64,000 nt of DNA from NCBI RefSeq assembly GCF_003412455.1, contig NZ_QTJU01000001.1:1-64000 (forward strand), given 5' to 3'. The notes under the pieces were generated by a model. It worked only from the letters and a program-made list of their open reading frames with translations, was not told where the DNA came from and did no database searches. The DNA is from Deminuibacter soli. GTDB taxonomy: Bacteria > Bacteroidota > Bacteroidia > Chitinophagales > Chitinophagaceae. The position numbers and the translations under genes were made by a program. This document shows positions 62,081 to 64,000 of this stretch, piece after piece. The first letter of the stretch is position 1. Each line of letters begins with the position of its first letter.

Positions 62081-62112
62081 TTTGGGTTAGCGCGCCGTTT
62101 AAGGTATTTTTG
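62081..62112 (+). promoter_or_regulatory. promoter of metG
   Basis: TTTG at 62081-62084, 20 bases, TATTTTTG at 62105-62112. Expected transcription start near 62119, about 55 bases before the ATG at 62175. Confidence 0.7.
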
Positions 62113-62174
62113 TATTCTGTGGCGCGCTGCCCGGCCACTTTAAAAGTTCAGCAGCATAAAAAGAAGCACAGCAA

Positions 62175-64000
62175 ATGAATCAACCGAAACGATATTTAAT
62201 TACAGCAGCCTTACCTTATGCCAACGGGTTAAAACACATTGGCCACCTTGCCGGCGCTTACCTGCCTGCGGATATTTATGTACGTTACCTGCGTGCACAA
62301 AAAAGGGATGTTGCATTTGTATGCGGCAGTGATGAGCATGGAACAGCTATTCCTATCCAGGCCATGAAAGAAAATACCACGGCACAGGCCATCATTGATA
62401 AATACCATCCCATTATTCAGCAGAACTTTGCTGACCTGGGTATTTCGTTCGATATTTACCACCGCACCAGCTCACCCATTCACCACGAAACAGCACGCGA
62501 GTTTTTTACTTCGCTGCATGAAAGAGGCGAACTGGAAACAAAGGAAACAGAACAGTATTACGACGAAACGGCGCAGACCTTCCTGGCCGACCGTTATATA
62601 AAAGGCACCTGCCCCAACTGTGGTAACGACAGCGCTTACGGCGACCAGTGCGAACGCTGCGGAACGGCACTGAGCCCGGATGAACTCATCAACCCGGTGA
62701 GTACCTTAAGCGGCTTGCCCCCTGTTAAAAAACTTACCACGCACTGGTACCTGCCGTTAAACCGCCACGAAGAATTTCTGCGCAAGTGGATACTCGCCGA
62801 TCACAAAGACGACTGGCGCGCAAGCGTGGTAGGCCAATGCAAAAGCTGGATTGACGGTGGCCTGCAGCCACGCGCCGTAACGCGCGATCTTGACTGGGGC
62901 ATACAGGTACCGCTGCCGGAAGCACAAGGCAAAGTATTGTACGTATGGTTCGATGCGCCGATCGGTTACATCAGCGCTACCAAGCAATGGGCTATTGACA
63001 ACGGCAAAGACTGGCAGCCTTACTGGAACGATAAAGAAACCAAGCTGGTGCATTTTATTGGTAAAGACAACATCGTATTCCACTGCATCATTTTCCCGGT
63101 AATGCTGCAGCTGCACAACAACATACTGCCCGATAATGTGCCTGCCAACGAGTTTATGAACCTCGAAGGCGACAAAATGAGCACCAGCCGCAACTGGAAA
63201 CTGGAAATGCAGGATTACATTGATGACTTCATCAAGCCGGAAAACGGCGGCTCGCAAATGGCCGATGTGCTGCGTTATTATCTCACCGCCATTGCGCCGG
63301 AAACAAAAGACAGCGAGTTTACCTGGAAAGGTTTCCAGGATGCCAACAACAGCGAGCTGGTAGCCATATTCGGCAACTTCGTGAACCGCGCCTTTGTACT
63401 CATGCACAAACTGTGCAACGGCAAAGTGCCCGTGTTTCACAATGAGCTGATGGATGATACCGATAAAAAGATCATTGCCCAAATCAGTGCCACCAAGGAA
63501 AAAGTGGAAACACTGCTGGAGCAGTATAAGTTCAGGGAAGCACAGTTTGCGGTGATTGACCTGGCACGTGAAGGCAACCGCTACCTGCAGGAAAGAGAGC
63601 CCTGGAAAAAGGCATCACTGATTGAAAAGATCAACAAGGGCGAAGCAGAAGGCAATGTAGCGCAGCTGCAGCAGCTGATTGACAACAGCATGCACATTTC
63701 CCTGCAGTTAACTGCCAACCTGGCGATATTCATTAATCCATTCCTGCCCTTCACTGCGCAGAAAATGCTGCACATGATGAAGGTGGTAGATAAAATACTG
63801 GACTGGAGCAATGCCGGCAGTATGAAACTGCTGAGCGTTGGTTATTCACTGCGCGCACCGGAGCTGTTGTTCCGTAAAATTGAAGATGCAGAAATTACGC
63901 ACCAGGTAGAGAAACTGAAAGCTGGTCTGGCAGCAGCAACCGCTGCACAACAGGTTGCAGATACTAAAGCACAGGCCAGTGCAGCTGTTGAAATACCTGC
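62175..64000 (+). CDS. metG: methionyl-tRNA synthetase (3' end outside the window)
   Basis: At least 608 codons, no stop before the edge. The HIGH-type motif is KHIGHLAGAY (near residue 20), the zinc-binding insertion CPNCGNDSAYGDQCERCG (about 145-162), and the KMSKS-type loop GDKMSTSRNWKLEMQD (about 335). The anticodon-binding helical domain is visible to about residue 560, then an Ala/Gln-rich linker (AATAAQQVADTKAQASAAVE) that should lead to a C-terminal tRNA-binding domain. Charges tRNA-Met. Adjacent to, but not part of, the methionine synthesis genes. Confidence 0.96.
   Translation, partial: MNQPKRYLITAALPYANGLKHIGHLAGAYLPADIYVRYLRAQKRDVAFVCGSDEHGTAIPIQAMKENTTAQAIIDKYHPIIQQNFADLGISFDIYHRTSSPIHHETAREFFTSLHERGELETKETEQYYDETAQTFLADRYIKGTCPNCGNDSAYGDQCERCGTALSPDELINPVSTLSGLPPVKKLTTHWYLPLNRHEEFLRKWILADHKDDWRASVVGQCKSWIDGGLQPRAVTRDLDWGIQVPLPEAQGKVLYVWFDAPIGYISATKQWAIDNGKDWQPYWNDKETKLVHFIGKDNIVFHCIIFPVMLQLHNNILPDNVPANEFMNLEGDKMSTSRNWKLEMQDYIDDFIKPENGGSQMADVLRYYLTAIAPETKDSEFTWKGFQDANNSELVAIFGNFVNRAFVLMHKLCNGKVPVFHNELMDDTDKKIIAQISATKEKVETLLEQYKFREAQFAVIDLAREGNRYLQEREPWKKASLIEKINKGEAEGNVAQLQQLIDNSMHISLQLTANLAIFINPFLPFTAQKMLHMMKVVDKILDWSNAGSMKLLSVGYSLRAPELLFRKIEDAEITHQVEKLKAGLAAATAAQQVADTKAQASAAVEIP

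Overview
The window looks like chromosomal DNA of a Bacteroidota member, most likely family Chitinophagaceae. The supporting signs are a long SusC-like TonB-dependent receptor, RND/TolC efflux, a DUF2795 protein, many lipoproteins and Sec-exported proteins, and repeated TTG-N19..22-TAnnTTTG promoters (the Bacteroidota sigma-A type). No taxon-defining rRNA gene is present, so the family call is an inference.

Layout. 1-1.28 kb: 5' part of an IS1182-like element running off the left edge. 1.3-7.6 kb (minus): small secreted protein, TolC-like protein, RND pump and adaptor. 7.8-10.7 kb: uvrA. 10.9-12.3 kb: OmpA lipoprotein and a frameshifted outer-membrane barrel. 12.4-14.1 kb: metZ and OsmC. 14.3-17.1 kb: TonB-dependent receptor. 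17.3-28.1 kb (minus): complete assimilatory sulfate reduction operon, cysH-cysD-cysN-cysE-cysK-cobA-cysJ-cysI and a siroheme-synthase/TauE fusion. 28.5-34.0 kb (plus): SAM-I riboswitch, metB-like gene, metY, metX, homoserine dehydrogenase. 34.2-36.0 kb: glycosyltransferase and flippase-like protein. 36.0-39.3 kb: DUF2795, LolD, cob(I)alamin adenosyltransferase, ABC ATPase, gatC. 39.6-43.7 kb: sigma-54 response regulator, hybrid kinase and Hpt. 44.2-49.5 kb: DsbD, DsbD-alpha-like protein and two poorly known envelope proteins. 49.7-54.6 kb: kup, rhodanese, oxyR and katA. 54.8-58.9 kb: GntP permease, RidA, D-threonine-aldolase-like enzyme and M19 dipeptidase. 58.9-60.1 kb: REP-like hairpin arrays on both sides of a RAYT (Y1 HUH) transposase. 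60.1-62.0 kb: two LD-carboxypeptidases. 62.2 kb to the end: metG, cut by the window edge.

The central theme is sulfur. Sulfate is activated by CysDN, reduced through APS by a [4Fe-4S] CysH, then by siroheme sulfite reductase (siroheme made by CobA and the CysG-like fusion), and fixed by CysE/CysK or by homocysteine synthesis (Hom-MetX-MetY/MetZ/MetB).

The most interesting observation is regulatory. Two tiny open reading frames rich in consecutive Cys codons sit directly downstream of the promoters of cysH (13 aa, CCCC) and metY (24 aa, CCSCC). Both promoters carry the same palindromic site, CCTATyAAmTTTGTAG. This suggests a cysteine-sensing leader-peptide attenuator combined with a shared repressor site, next to a SAM-I riboswitch controlling the neighbouring metB-like gene. 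Other notable items are the CysG-TauE fusion, the RAYT flanked by three-hairpin repeats, and inverted repeat arrays bracketing 37.3-44.2 kb.
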